Shown here one piece after another: positions 44,067 through 53,100 of a stretch of DNA of 64,000 bases. A program made the translations under genes and the position numbers. Position 1 is the stretch's first letter. Every line of letters begins with the position of its first letter. The stretch comes from Sphingobacteriales bacterium (GTDB lineage: Bacteria; Bacteroidota; Bacteroidia; Chitinophagales; Chitinophagaceae): the NCBI GenBank assembly GCA_004144185.1, contig SEFP01000005.1, forward strand, positions 1 through 64,000, written 5' to 3'. The notes under the pieces were generated by a model. The model was not told the origin of the DNA. It ran no database searches and saw only the letters and a program-made list of their open reading frames with translations.

Positions 44067-45056
44067 TTACTGACCCAGCAGCCAGGCGAAAATCAGCGGT
44101 GCTACGATGGTTGCGTCGCTTTCCACGATAAACTTCGGCGTGGTGATGTCGAGTTTACCCCAGGTGATTTTTTCGTTGGGCACGGCACCGGAATACGAAC
44201 CATAGGAAGTGGTACTGTCGGAAATCTGGCAGAAATAACTCCAGAATGGTACATCGTGCATTTCCAGATCCTGGTACAGCATCGGTACAACGCAAATCGG
44301 GAAGTCGCCTGCGATGCCACCGCCGATCTGGAAAAAGCCCACGCCTTTTCCGGAACAGTTGGCCCGGTACCAGTCGGCCAGCCAGGCCATGTATTCAATG
44401 CCACTTTTCATGGTCGAGGCCTTCAGTTCACCTTTGATCACATAGCTCGCGAAGATGTTACCCATCGTACTGTCTTCCCAGCCGGGTACTACGATCGGCA
44501 GATTTTTCTCAGCAGCGGCGATCATCCAGGAATGTTCTTCCGGAATCTCGTAATGCTCGCGCATCACACCACTGAGCAACAACTTGTACATATACTCGTG
44601 CGGGAAATACCGCTCGCCGGCTGCTTCTGCGTCGGACCAGAGTTTGTGAATATGCTTTTGGATGCGGCGGAAGGCTTCTTCTTCCGGAATACAGGTATCC
44701 GTTACGCGGTTGTAACCGTTTTCGAGCAGGTCGTATTCTTCCTGCGGACTCAAGTCGCGGTAGTTGGGAACGCGTTTGTAGTGGGAGTGCGCCACCAGAT
44801 TCATGATGTCTTCCTCCAGGTTGGCACCGGTGCAGGAGATGATCTGAACTTTATCCTGGCGGATCATTTCGGCCAGTGAAATACCCAGTTCGGCCGTACT
44901 CATGGCACCGGCCAGGGTAATCATCATTTTACCGCCTTCGAGCAGGTGCGTTTCGTAGCCTTTGGCTGCGTCGACCAGCGCGGCGGCGTTGAAGTGGCGG
45001 TAGTTGTGTTCAATAAACTGTGAGATCGGGCCTTTGCCCGCAGATGCGTTCGTCAT
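44067..45056 (-). CDS. Deoxyhypusine synthase family protein
   Basis: The 329-aa protein resembles eukaryotic/archaeal deoxyhypusine synthase (DHS): GGKMMITLAGAMSTAELGISLAEMI (NAD region), IISCTGANLEEDIMNLVAHSHY, VPGWEDSTMGN, KGVGFFQIGGGIAGDFPICVVP, and the active-site NEKITWGKLD, where the Lys of WGK aligns with the DHS lysine that forms the enzyme intermediate. The C-terminus (FIVESDATIVAPLIFAWLL) is as in DHS. Bacteria lack eIF5A, so the likely substrate is a polyamine; some bacterial relatives act as homospermidine synthases. That assignment is inference. No other polyamine gene is adjacent. Confidence 0.85.
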   Translation of the reverse strand: MTNASAGKGPISQFIEHNYRHFNAAALVDAAKGYETHLLEGGKMMITLAGAMSTAELGISLAEMIRQDKVQIISCTGANLEEDIMNLVAHSHYKRVPNYRDLSPQEEYDLLENGYNRVTDTCIPEEEAFRRIQKHIHKLWSDAEAAGERYFPHEYMYKLLLSGVMREHYEIPEEHSWMIAAAEKNLPIVVPGWEDSTMGNIFASYVIKGELKASTMKSGIEYMAWLADWYRANCSGKGVGFFQIGGGIAGDFPICVVPMLYQDLEMHDVPFWSYFCQISDSTTSYGSYSGAVPNEKITWGKLDITTPKFIVESDATIVAPLIFAWLLGQ

Positions 45057-45084
45057 AACAGAGAAAAGGAGTTTGCCTTTAGGT

Positions 45085-45117
45085 AAAAAAGCCGTTCCGG
45101 AAGGATTCCGGAACGGC
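45085..45117 (-). terminator. Terminator built from two TTCCGGAA copies
   Basis: A perfect 12-bp stem GCCGTTCCGGAA-GGA-TTCCGGAACGGC (45091-45117) followed on the minus strand by TTTTTT. It ends the lipoprotein gene at 45150 and lies in front of the deoxyhypusine-synthase-like gene. Confidence 0.85.
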
Positions 45118-45149
45118 GCAAAGGTAACCGGCAGAACAGAATGCGTCCG

Positions 45150-45554
45150 TTAACGAATGCGGATCGTATCCGGTCCGGAGATTTTGAACACATGACAGCA
45201 ATCCGTACCGACCTGGTAGGGCGTATCCACAACGGGCTGACCGTTTTGAAACACTTTAACCCGGAATGAAAGGGCTGCTTTGGGATCCGTGCGAACCCAG
45301 TCGTCGCTGGCAACTGCATAATGACCTGGTCCCGGATAAACTGTGTTCTGAACCCGTGTTGGTTGTCCATCCGGACCCAGAACCCGGATACTGTCTATCG
45401 CATGAGCGGGTCCGGAACCATCAGTTAGATACACCGTTACTGTCCGGAAATCGGTGGTGCAGGTGGCTCCGTTACAGGAGTCAGATGAACTTCCGTCTTT
45501 TTTACAGGAGACGGTCAGTACCAGAAATGCGAGTGTCAGGAGTGACTCTTTCAT
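45150..45554 (-). CDS. Cys-rich lipoprotein, paralogue 1
   Basis: The 134-aa product begins MKESLLTLAFLVLTVSCKKD: lipobox with the lipidated Cys at residue 17. The mature part has C-N-G-A-T-C followed by TTDFRTVTVYLTD, a central Ig-like beta segment and a C-terminal GTDCCHVFKISGPDTI. It shares the C-x4-C, (T/M)DFRTV and DCCHV-x-K-(I/V)-SG motifs with the neighbour at 45609, so the two are diverged tandem paralogues. No known family is recognised. The conserved Cys and His could bind metal or form disulfides. The genes are 54 nt apart and co-oriented. Confidence 0.72.
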   Translation of the reverse strand: MKESLLTLAFLVLTVSCKKDGSSSDSCNGATCTTDFRTVTVYLTDGSGPAHAIDSIRVLGPDGQPTRVQNTVYPGPGHYAVASDDWVRTDPKAALSFRVKVFQNGQPVVDTPYQVGTDCCHVFKISGPDTIRIR

Positions 45555-45608
45555 CGGCGGGTTGATTTCGGAAACATGCCCCCTAAAATAATTCCTGCGA
45601 TCCGATCC

Positions 45609-46040
45609 TTACCGGGCTGTAATCGATTCTTTTCCGGATACTTTGGATACGTGGCAGCAGTCGGCTTTGATCTCAAAGGTTTCGGTCACAACCGGTTTGT
45701 TCCCGACCATACCGATAAAGATCATTTTCGCCGTGGTGTTTTTGTGATTGGCGACCCATTCATCGGTAACCACTGGGTAGGTGCCATCCAGCATCGAAGC
45801 AGCCGCATCTCCACTGAGGACCGCTGTTCCTTTCCCACTCAGTACGGTCTGGTAGCTATCGAGCTTAACCGGTTTTCCGGAGGCGTCTACCACGCGGAGA
45901 CTAACGGTCCGGAAATCCATGGTACACATGACGGCCCGGCAGTCGGTAGCGGCATCGGTGTTGCCGGCAACCGGCATAGCCTTACGGGCACAGGCGTGAA
46001 GCAGCAACGCGGAGAGGGGAAGCAGGAGAAGTTTTTTCAT
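45609..46040 (-). CDS. Cys-rich lipoprotein, paralogue 2
   Basis: I chose the ATG at 46040, which gives the lipoprotein signal MKKLLLLPLSALLLHAC with Cys at residue 17, like its paralogue; the open frame extends to 46079. The 143-aa product has DCRAVMCTMDFRTVSLRVVD near the N-terminus and KADCCHVSKVSG at the end. It lies head to head with a TonB receptor gene, 95 nt apart, so the two lipoproteins may work with that receptor at the outer membrane; this is inference from position. Confidence 0.72.
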   Translation of the reverse strand: MKKLLLLPLSALLLHACARKAMPVAGNTDAATDCRAVMCTMDFRTVSLRVVDASGKPVKLDSYQTVLSGKGTAVLSGDAAASMLDGTYPVVTDEWVANHKNTTAKMIFIGMVGNKPVVTETFEIKADCCHVSKVSGKESITAR

Positions 46041-46078
46041 AAAGCGGAATAAATGTCCGCTTAGTTGATGCAAACACA

Positions 46079-46108
46079 TTGCCAGCAGCCGGTAGGCCGA
46101 TACTTTTG
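46079..46108 (+). promoter_or_regulatory. Promoter of the TonB receptor gene
   Basis: -33 TTG (46079-46081), 19-nt spacer, perfect -7 TACTTTTG (46101-46108). It sets the start at 46136 rather than at the upstream ATG at 46079, which overlaps the -33. Confidence 0.7.
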
Positions 46109-46135
46109 CGCCCGCAAATCGTTTTTTACTTTTTT

Positions 46136-48043
46136 ATGGCTTTCCGGAAACCGGCGCTGTTGTTACCACTGTTTCTGGGTGTCCTGCCACTGGCGGCCCA
46201 GACCACTCATGAGATTGAAACCGTAACCATCACCTCCGGCCTCAGTGTGCAGGACCAGCGGGAGACGGCCCGTGAGGTCCATGTGATTTCCGGAAAGCAA
46301 TTTTCGCAGCTGCCGGTTCATTCGCTGGATGAGCTGTTGCGCTATGTGCCCGGCGTTGAAGTGCAGGCACGGGGTCCTTTTGGTGCACAATCCGATATCG
46401 TGATTCGGGGTGGCACCTTTCAGCAGGTGCTGGTGTTGGTCGATGGGTTGCGGGTGAATGATCCGATCACGGGCCATTTCAACAGCAATATCCCGATCGA
46501 GCCCGGTGAGATCGACCGGATCGAAGTGTTGAAAGGTGCGGCCTCTGCCTTGTACGGAGCCGACGCCGTGGGTGGCGTAGTGCATATCATTACCAAAACC
46601 TTTTCCGGAACCGAAACAACCGAAGGCGAAGCCCGTCTTTCCGGTGGGCAGTATGGGTATCTGGGCGCACAGGCCGGCGGCAGCTATCACCGGGGGCGCA
46701 CCCTGGTTGCAGGCGGCGTTTTGTACAATTGCGCCGATGGCGTTGCGCAACGGGGCATCAATGGCTTTGCCCGGACCACAACGGCTTCGCTGTCGCTTGC
46801 GCAACGACTTAGTCATTTCTGGACCCTCTCCGTTCGTTCGGCCTACGACGACCGCGACTTTGCCGCCCAGAACTTCTACACCACCTTCAAAAGCGATACC
46901 GCTACCGAGCAGGTCCGCACCTTCTGGCAGCAGGTAGGACTGCATTATGCCAAAAGTCGCTGGCAGGTACGCTTCGACGGCAGCTACAAAACCCTGAGCG
47001 ACCAGTATCAGTTTTCACCGCTGGCAGCTGCCAACGACAATCGGGCGGCACTGGCACAGGGACTGGCCGTAGCCAGTGTCGCACTGCGTTCCGGACGCCG
47101 GTTGACGGTCGGTGGACAGGTGCTTTCCGGAGCTATGAGCAGCAACGACCGGGGCGATCATCAACTAACACAGGGTGGCGTATTTGCGCTCTATAGTCAT
47201 GTCTTTTCCGGAAAGCTGATTGTAGAGCCGGCTTTGCGGTTGACGTTCCCGCAGTTGGGCGGCGCGCGGTTGATTCCGCAGTTGAACGCGGCCTGGCTGG
47301 GGCAGCGTTACAAGATTCGTGGGGCTATCGGGACCTCCTTGCGCGAACCGGATTTTACCGAGCGGTTCAACAACTACAACAAGCCGGTGGTGAAAAGTGG
47401 GTCAATCGGCAATCCGGAGCTGATCGCTGAAAAAGGCCTCAGCTATGAGCTGGGTGTAGATGTACAGCCGGTCCGGAACCTACGCCTTTCGGTAACCGGT
47501 TTTAGGCGTGAGCAGCAGGATTTGATTGATTTTGTCACGACGCCGTATGCGCAGATGCCACGTCAGGAAAACCTGGTGTCGGGGGGCAGTTATGCGCTGG
47601 CGCAAAATATCGGGGCGGTCAACACCTCCGGAATCGAAGCATCCGGAACCTATGAAAAGACGCTGTCCAAGGGACGGCTGCGTGTAGATGGAGGCTTGGT
47701 CTGGCTCAACACCACTGGTATCAACGGAACGCCCGGCTTTTACATTTCCTCGCATGCCCGGTTCCTGGCCAATGGTTCGGTATCGTATGAGTATCGTCGG
47801 CTGACGCTTTCGACGACGGCGATGTACAAAGAGCGGCAGGGGCAGACAGCCACGGCAATCGAAGCTGAGGTGAGCCCTTCGTACTTTTTGATGAATCTGC
47901 GTGCCGAAGCAAAGGTGACCCGCTGGCTGGCCCTTTTTGCCCAGGCCGATAACATTACCAACACCACCTACAGTGATTTACTCGGTGCCCAGATGCCCGG
48001 TCGCTGGTGGAGTGGTGGCGTGCGGTTATGGGGGAGTAAATAA
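46136..48043 (+). CDS. TonB-dependent outer-membrane receptor (BtuB-like)
   Basis: The 635-aa protein from the ATG at 46136 has a signal peptide (MAFRKPALLLPLFLGVLPLAAQ), a TonB-box-like ETVTITSG stretch, and a plug domain: LDELLRYVPGVEVQARGPFGAQSDIVIRGG and EVLKGAASALYGADAVGGVVHIITK. A 22-strand barrel follows, ending NITNTTYSDLLGAQMPGRWWSGGVRLW. It lacks the N-terminal carboxypeptidase-like domain of SusC proteins, so it belongs to the siderophore/cobalamin branch. No cobalamin riboswitch is visible upstream, so the ligand is open. Confidence 0.93.
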   Translation: MAFRKPALLLPLFLGVLPLAAQTTHEIETVTITSGLSVQDQRETAREVHVISGKQFSQLPVHSLDELLRYVPGVEVQARGPFGAQSDIVIRGGTFQQVLVLVDGLRVNDPITGHFNSNIPIEPGEIDRIEVLKGAASALYGADAVGGVVHIITKTFSGTETTEGEARLSGGQYGYLGAQAGGSYHRGRTLVAGGVLYNCADGVAQRGINGFARTTTASLSLAQRLSHFWTLSVRSAYDDRDFAAQNFYTTFKSDTATEQVRTFWQQVGLHYAKSRWQVRFDGSYKTLSDQYQFSPLAAANDNRAALAQGLAVASVALRSGRRLTVGGQVLSGAMSSNDRGDHQLTQGGVFALYSHVFSGKLIVEPALRLTFPQLGGARLIPQLNAAWLGQRYKIRGAIGTSLREPDFTERFNNYNKPVVKSGSIGNPELIAEKGLSYELGVDVQPVRNLRLSVTGFRREQQDLIDFVTTPYAQMPRQENLVSGGSYALAQNIGAVNTSGIEASGTYEKTLSKGRLRVDGGLVWLNTTGINGTPGFYISSHARFLANGSVSYEYRRLTLSTTAMYKERQGQTATAIEAEVSPSYFLMNLRAEAKVTRWLALFAQADNITNTTYSDLLGAQMPGRWWSGGVRLWGSK

Positions 48044-48096
48044 GTAAAACAGGAGGCTTTTGGAAGCCTGGTTTATCTGGTTCCTCGCCCTATCTA

Positions 48097-48175
48097 GTCA
48101 TCTCGACCGCTAGGGAGATCTCACAATAGCAGGGTATAGATGCTGTGAGATTCCTCCCTTGCGGTCGGAATGACC
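48097..48175. repeat. Interspersed inverted repeat, family A
   Basis: Left arm GTCATCTCGACCGCTAGGGA, right arm TCCTCCCTTGCGGTCGGAAT then GACC, with about 20 bp between them. It is the reverse arrangement of the copy at 26629 (arms swapped). Confidence 0.8.
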
Positions 48176-48242
48176 CAATTTAGTGTGGCTCCGATCATTA
48201 CAATTCCGGAAGTTTACTTTCCCGGCTTCTTGCCCTGTCTGT

Positions 48243-48322
48243 GTCATCTCGACCGTTAGGGAGAGATCTCACAAAAGCTGAGTACAATGCCGTGAGATTC
48301 CGACTGCAAGGGAAGAATGACC
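48243..48322. repeat. Interspersed inverted repeat, family A, with internally inverted arm
   Basis: Left arm GTCATCTCGACCGTTAGGGA. In the right arm the central block reads CCGACTGCAAGGGA, in the reverse orientation to that in the other copies, while its two ends remain in normal orientation. Confidence 0.75.
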
Positions 48323-48369
48323 CAGACAAAGTCCGTTCCGGAATTATCCACTGATCTTACAGCAACCGG

Positions 48370-48460
48370 GTCATTGCGAGGTACGAAGCAATCCCTATCT
48401 ATACGAGCCATAGGTACCCGTATTTCACAGATTGCTTCGTCGTTCCTCATCGCAATGACC
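48370..48460. repeat. Interspersed inverted repeat, family B
   Basis: GTCATTGCGAGGTACGAAGC on the left and GATTGCTTCGTCGTTCCTCA then TCGCAATGACC on the right. It is the same element as at 58728, 58796 and 58931. Confidence 0.8.
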
Positions 48461-48493
48461 CGTGGTTTGTAGATGAGGAAATAGATTGTAAAC

Positions 48494-48600
48494 GACGCTG
48501 AGCCTATCGAAGCGTGACAGATACTTTATGCTCAGATTCAGTCTGACGTTTACTCTATTCATTGTATATGCGGTGTCAGGCTGAGCGTGTCGAAGCCCGC
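48494..48600. repeat. Interspersed repeat, family C (two arms)
   Basis: A degenerate arm, GACGCTGAGCCTATCGAAGC (48494-48513), and a better arm, GTCAGGCTGAGCGTGTCGAA then GCCC (48575-48598). The whole spacer 48044-48655 contains only repeats of families A, B and C; no gene is seen. Confidence 0.7.
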
Positions 48601-48655
48601 AAAAGAACGGGCAGACTGATTGGCCTGCCCGTTCCTGAAAGAATAAAAGCAATAA

Positions 48656-50131
48656 TTACCGCCAGCCGCCACCGAGTGCCCGGTAAATGTCTACCATCGT
48701 AGACAGTTGATTGCGCTTGGTTTCAATCAGCTCCAGCTTGGCTTCCAGGGCATCGCGTTGGGTCAATAGCACTTCCATGTAATCGGCCCGGCCGTACTGA
48801 AACAAACTCGTGGCCAGTGCAATCGACCGGCTCAGCGCATCCACCTGTTGGTTTTTAAGACTAAAGCTGTTTTGGATATTGCTCACCTTCGCCTGTTGAT
48901 TGGCCACTTCCACATACGCATTCAGCACGGTGCGCTCATACGCATAGGCCGCGGCTACCTGCCGGGCATTGGCGGTTACATACGCCCCCTTAATCGCCAA
49001 CCGGTTCACCAGCGGAGCGGTCAGATCGCCGGCCAGATTCGCCAGGATCGACTCGGGGGTGCTGAGCAGAAACTTGGGATTGAAAGCCTGAAAGCCCAGT
49101 GCCGCCCGAATGTCGAGCGAAGGGAAAAACAGTGCTTTCGCCACTTTTACATCCAGCTTGGAGGCAATCACCTCCAGCTCCGCACGACGTACGTCCGGCC
49201 GGTTTTGGAGCAACTGCGATGGGATGCCCACAGCAATCGTGGCTGGTAGCGTCGAATCCAGCGAACTGGCCGGGTGGGCCGGGTCCGTTGAAAGGCTGCT
49301 GCGAACGATGGGCTGCGGAAAGCGACCCAGCAGGAAGTTGATCCGGTTTTCGGCTTCCGTGATCCGTTGCCGCAGATCGTATTGGAGGCTTTTGGTTTTC
49401 AGTACCTCGGCTTCAAACTTCTGCACCGCCAGTTCCGTCACCCGGCCGGCTTCTTTCTGTTGCCGCACCACGCCCAGCGCGTTGGTCAGGATGGAAATGG
49501 TCTGATTGGTTAGGGCCAGCTGGTTGTCGAGCGCTTCCAGTTCATAATAACTGTTGGCAACCTCCGCCACGATATTGGTAATGGCAAAGTTCCGGCCTTC
49601 AAGGGTTCCCAGGTACCGGGTGAGGGCCGACTGCCGTGCGTTGCGCAGCTTCCGCCAGATATCCACTTCCCAGTTGGCGACCAGACCGATCTGAAGATCC
49701 GGCAGGGGGTCCGGATTTTCCTTACCCGGATCGATCTCGATGTTTTTTTCCAGTGCGCCTAACCGGGTATAGCGGGGTGTTTTTTCGATACCGGCACTGG
49801 CCTGGGCACGAACCGTGGGCATATATTCCCCTTGGCGGATCTGCGCTTCGGCGCGGCTGACCAGCGTTTCGGTAAAGGCAATCGCCAGTTCCTGGTTGTT
49901 GCGAACGGCGGTATCAATCAGCGACACCAGATTGGGATCGGTAAAATAATCCGAAGGCTTCAGGAAGGCTGAATTGGTGGTATCGGTTGTTCCGGAAGGA
50001 TACTGTCCCGGAATCGGATTGTGCCGCACGTTGGTGGCTACCTGCGGCAGTTTGCAGGCCGTTACGCCCAGCAGCAGCAACGGAACCGACCGCATCCAGC
50101 GGGCTGTTTTTCCGGATGCAGCGGTTGCCAT
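48656..50131 (-). CDS. RND efflux outer-membrane channel (OprM/NodT family)
   Basis: The 491-aa lipoprotein from the ATG at 50131 lies 13 nt after the RND gene; other in-frame ATGs at 50203, 50161 and 50095 are possible, the first two overlapping the RND gene. The lipobox LLGVTAC precedes the mature Cys. The TolC fold is visible as two repeats of helical hairpins (NNQELAIAFTETLVSRAEAQIRQGEY, and LLQNRPDVRRAELEVIASKLDVKVAKALFFPSL, the typical RPDV motif), then TAPLVNRLAIKG and DYMEVLLTQRDAL. It forms the exit duct for the RND pump encoded upstream. It is the third gene of the efflux operon. Confidence 0.94.
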   Translation of the reverse strand: MATAASGKTARWMRSVPLLLLGVTACKLPQVATNVRHNPIPGQYPSGTTDTTNSAFLKPSDYFTDPNLVSLIDTAVRNNQELAIAFTETLVSRAEAQIRQGEYMPTVRAQASAGIEKTPRYTRLGALEKNIEIDPGKENPDPLPDLQIGLVANWEVDIWRKLRNARQSALTRYLGTLEGRNFAITNIVAEVANSYYELEALDNQLALTNQTISILTNALGVVRQQKEAGRVTELAVQKFEAEVLKTKSLQYDLRQRITEAENRINFLLGRFPQPIVRSSLSTDPAHPASSLDSTLPATIAVGIPSQLLQNRPDVRRAELEVIASKLDVKVAKALFFPSLDIRAALGFQAFNPKFLLSTPESILANLAGDLTAPLVNRLAIKGAYVTANARQVAAAYAYERTVLNAYVEVANQQAKVSNIQNSFSLKNQQVDALSRSIALATSLFQYGRADYMEVLLTQRDALEAKLELIETKRNQLSTMVDIYRALGGGWR

Positions 50132-50144
50132 GGAGAAGAGCGAC

Positions 50145-53100
50145 TTACAAATCGGTTTCATATGCGTGCTTGTTTTCAAAATTTTCAGTGAGCGGGTTTT
50201 CATCTTCTCCTTTGATCAGTTTTCGTCCGGAAGCGATAGAGCCGAAGATGTAGTACAGGCCCGGCACGATGATGACGCCGAAAATGGTTCCGAACAGCAT
50301 GCCGCCCAGTGCCGAAGCACCGATGGTGCGGTTGCCAATGGCACCCGGTCCATGCGCCCGTACCAGTGGAATCAGTCCGGCGATAAAGGCAAAGGAGGTC
50401 ATCAGGATCGGTCGAAACCGCACTTTTGCGCCTTCGATAGACGCCTTCAGAATCGTCATCCCTTCTTCGTGCTTCTGGGCGGCAAATTCCACGATCAGTA
50501 CCGCGTTCTTACCCAGTAGCCCCACCAGCATCACCAAGCCTACCTGGGCATAGATATCATTGGCCAGTCCCATCATTTTGACCAACAGGAAGGACCCAAA
50601 GATCCCGGCCGGCAGCGATAAAATCACGGACAGCGGCAGGATAAAGCTTTCGTACTGCGCCGCCAATACCATATACACGAAGGCCAGTACAATCAGGAAA
50701 ATGTAGACTGCTTCATTGCCCCGGCCAACTTCGTCGATACTTAGCCCTTCCCAGGCAATGTCGTAGCCGTGAGGCAGTTTAGCGGCTTCTTCTTGGATAG
50801 CTTTGATGGCTTCACCAGATGAGAATCCGGGTGCCGGTTCTCCGCGGATGGCTGAGGAGTTGAACATGTTATACCGCGTGATTTCATTCAGACCATGTCC
50901 CTTTACAATGCTCATAAAGGCCGAGTAGGGAACCATCTCGTCGCGGTCGTTTTTCACATAAAGCTGCAGGATATCTTCCGGAAGCGCCCGATACTGCGGC
51001 AGTGCCTGTACATACACCTTGAAGAAGTTCCCGAACCGGATAAAGCCCTGCTCATACGTAGAGCCGATCATGATGCTCAGATTGTCCATCGCTTTACCGA
51101 TCGAAACGCCTTTTTGCATGGCGGCCTGGTTGTCGATCTTCAGTTCGTACTGCGGATAGTTGGCCGAGAAGAAAGTAAACAGTCCGGTCAGTTCCTTGCG
51201 CTTACGCAGGGCCGCCATAAACTGATCATTGACCGGTTCCAGATCCCGGTAATTATCCGAGTTGGTTTTGTCGAGCAGGCGTAGGGAAAACCCACCTGCA
51301 GCGCCGTAGCCCGGTACGGCCGGCGGACCAAAAAACTCAATCGTTGCACCCGGAATTTCCTGGGCGCGTTCTTCCAGCGTGTGGATGATATCATTCACCG
51401 AATTGGCCCGTTCATCCCAGGGTTTGAGGTTGATCAGACAGGTGCCGGCGTTAGACCCACGGCCTTCGGTCAGCACCTCATAGCCCGCTAGCGAGGATAC
51501 ACTCTGAACGCCTTCTACTTTCTCGGCAATATCCTGCAACTCGCGCGAGATATGGTTGGTACGCTCCAGAGTTGATCCGGGCGGCGTCTGAATGATCGCG
51601 TAAATCATGCCCTGATCTTCATTCGGAATAAATCCGGATGGCAGCGATTGCGAGATCCCGAAGATGCCAAGTCCAAAGGCAATCAGCAGCCCGAAGGTGA
51701 TGAGGCGACGGTCGACGATTTTGGTCAGGAAGCGGGTGTAGCGGGTGTTGAGCCGGTCGAACTGATGGTTGAACTTGTCGATTACCCAGTTGACCGGTGT
51801 TTTCTTACGCGGCTTGCCGTGGGTGTCTTTCAGAATCATGGCGCAGAGCACCGGGGTGAGCGTCAACGCTACGATTCCGGACAGGACAATCGAACAGGCC
51901 ATGGTGATGGCGAACTGCCGGAAGAAAATGCCCACTGGTCCGGTCATGAAGGCTACTGGTACAAACACGGCCGTCATGAGAAGGGTAATGGCAATAACGG
52001 CTCCGGAAATCTCGCCCAGCACCTTCTTCACCGCATGAAACGGCGAGAGGTGTTCTTCGGCCATCTTGGCGTGAACCGCTTCTACGACTACAATCGCATC
52101 ATCGACTACAATACCGATCGCCAGTACCAGTGCAAAAAGCGTGATGAGGTTGATGTTGAGCCCGAACAGTTGCATGAAGAAGAACGCACCAATCAGCGAT
52201 ACCGGAACGGCGATAATCGGAATGAGCGTCGAGCGCCAGTCGCCCAGAAACAGGAAGACCACCAGCGCCACCAGTACAAAGGCTTCTCCGAGTGTATGCA
52301 CGACTTTTTCAACAGATGCATTCAGGAAGGACGAGACATCGTAGGAAATCTCGTAGTCCATTCCCGGCGGAAACTCCTTCTTGAGCTCCTGAAGTTTTTC
52401 TTTTACACTCTTAATGACGTCCTGTGCGTTGGAACCGTAGCTCTGCTTCAGTACGATGGCCGCCGAAGGAAAGCCGTTCATGTTGGAGTAGATATCATAG
52501 AATTCCGAACCCAGCTCTACATCTGCCACATCTTTCAGATGCAGGATTTCCCCGTCGGCACTCGCGCGGACAATGACGTTGGCATACTGCTCGGGCTGGT
52601 TGTACCGGCCTTCGTAGGTCAGTACATACTCCAGGGCCTCGGAGCGCTTGCCGTCGGCCCGACCAATCCGGCCCGGTGAACCGATCACACTTTGATCGGC
52701 CAGCGCTTTCATCACTTCCTCTGTAGACACGTTGTATGCCCGCATCCGGTCAGGTTTCAGCCAGATCCGCATGGCATACTGCCGGCTTCCCAGAATCTGG
52801 GCATTACCGATTCCGCTTACACGGCTCAGTTCCCGCAGCACGTTGACCTGGGCGTAGTTATACAGGAAGTTTTCATCGGCATTCTTCTTGTCTTTACTGA
52901 AGATGTTGACATACATCAACATGTTGGGTTGCAGGATACTTACGATGAGACCTTCCCGCTGCACCAGTTCCGGAAGCCGGTTTTGTACCTGCTCGATCCG
53001 GTTTTTGACGGCTACCACTGCGGCATTGGGATCGGTGCCCAGATTGAAGACCACCTGAATATTGGCTTCCCCGGCACTTACCGCATCGGAGGTCATGTAG

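Noticed and set aside
45119-45126. Minus-strand TACCTTTG as a sure promoter of the deoxyhypusine-synthase-like gene
   Set aside because: No -33 element is visible and the start would fall inside a terminator stem, so it is not listed as a feature.
46079-46135. Upstream ATG of the TonB receptor
   Set aside because: It overlaps the -33 element of a strong promoter and would precede the signal peptide by 19 unneeded residues.
48044-48655. tRNA or small RNA gene in the repeat-rich spacer
   Set aside because: No cloverleaf or CCA-end pattern found; the hairpins belong to interspersed repeat families.
51648-52679. Plus-strand open frame of 343 codons
   Set aside because: It is antisense to the RND permease; the charged repetitive translation is typical of a shadow frame.
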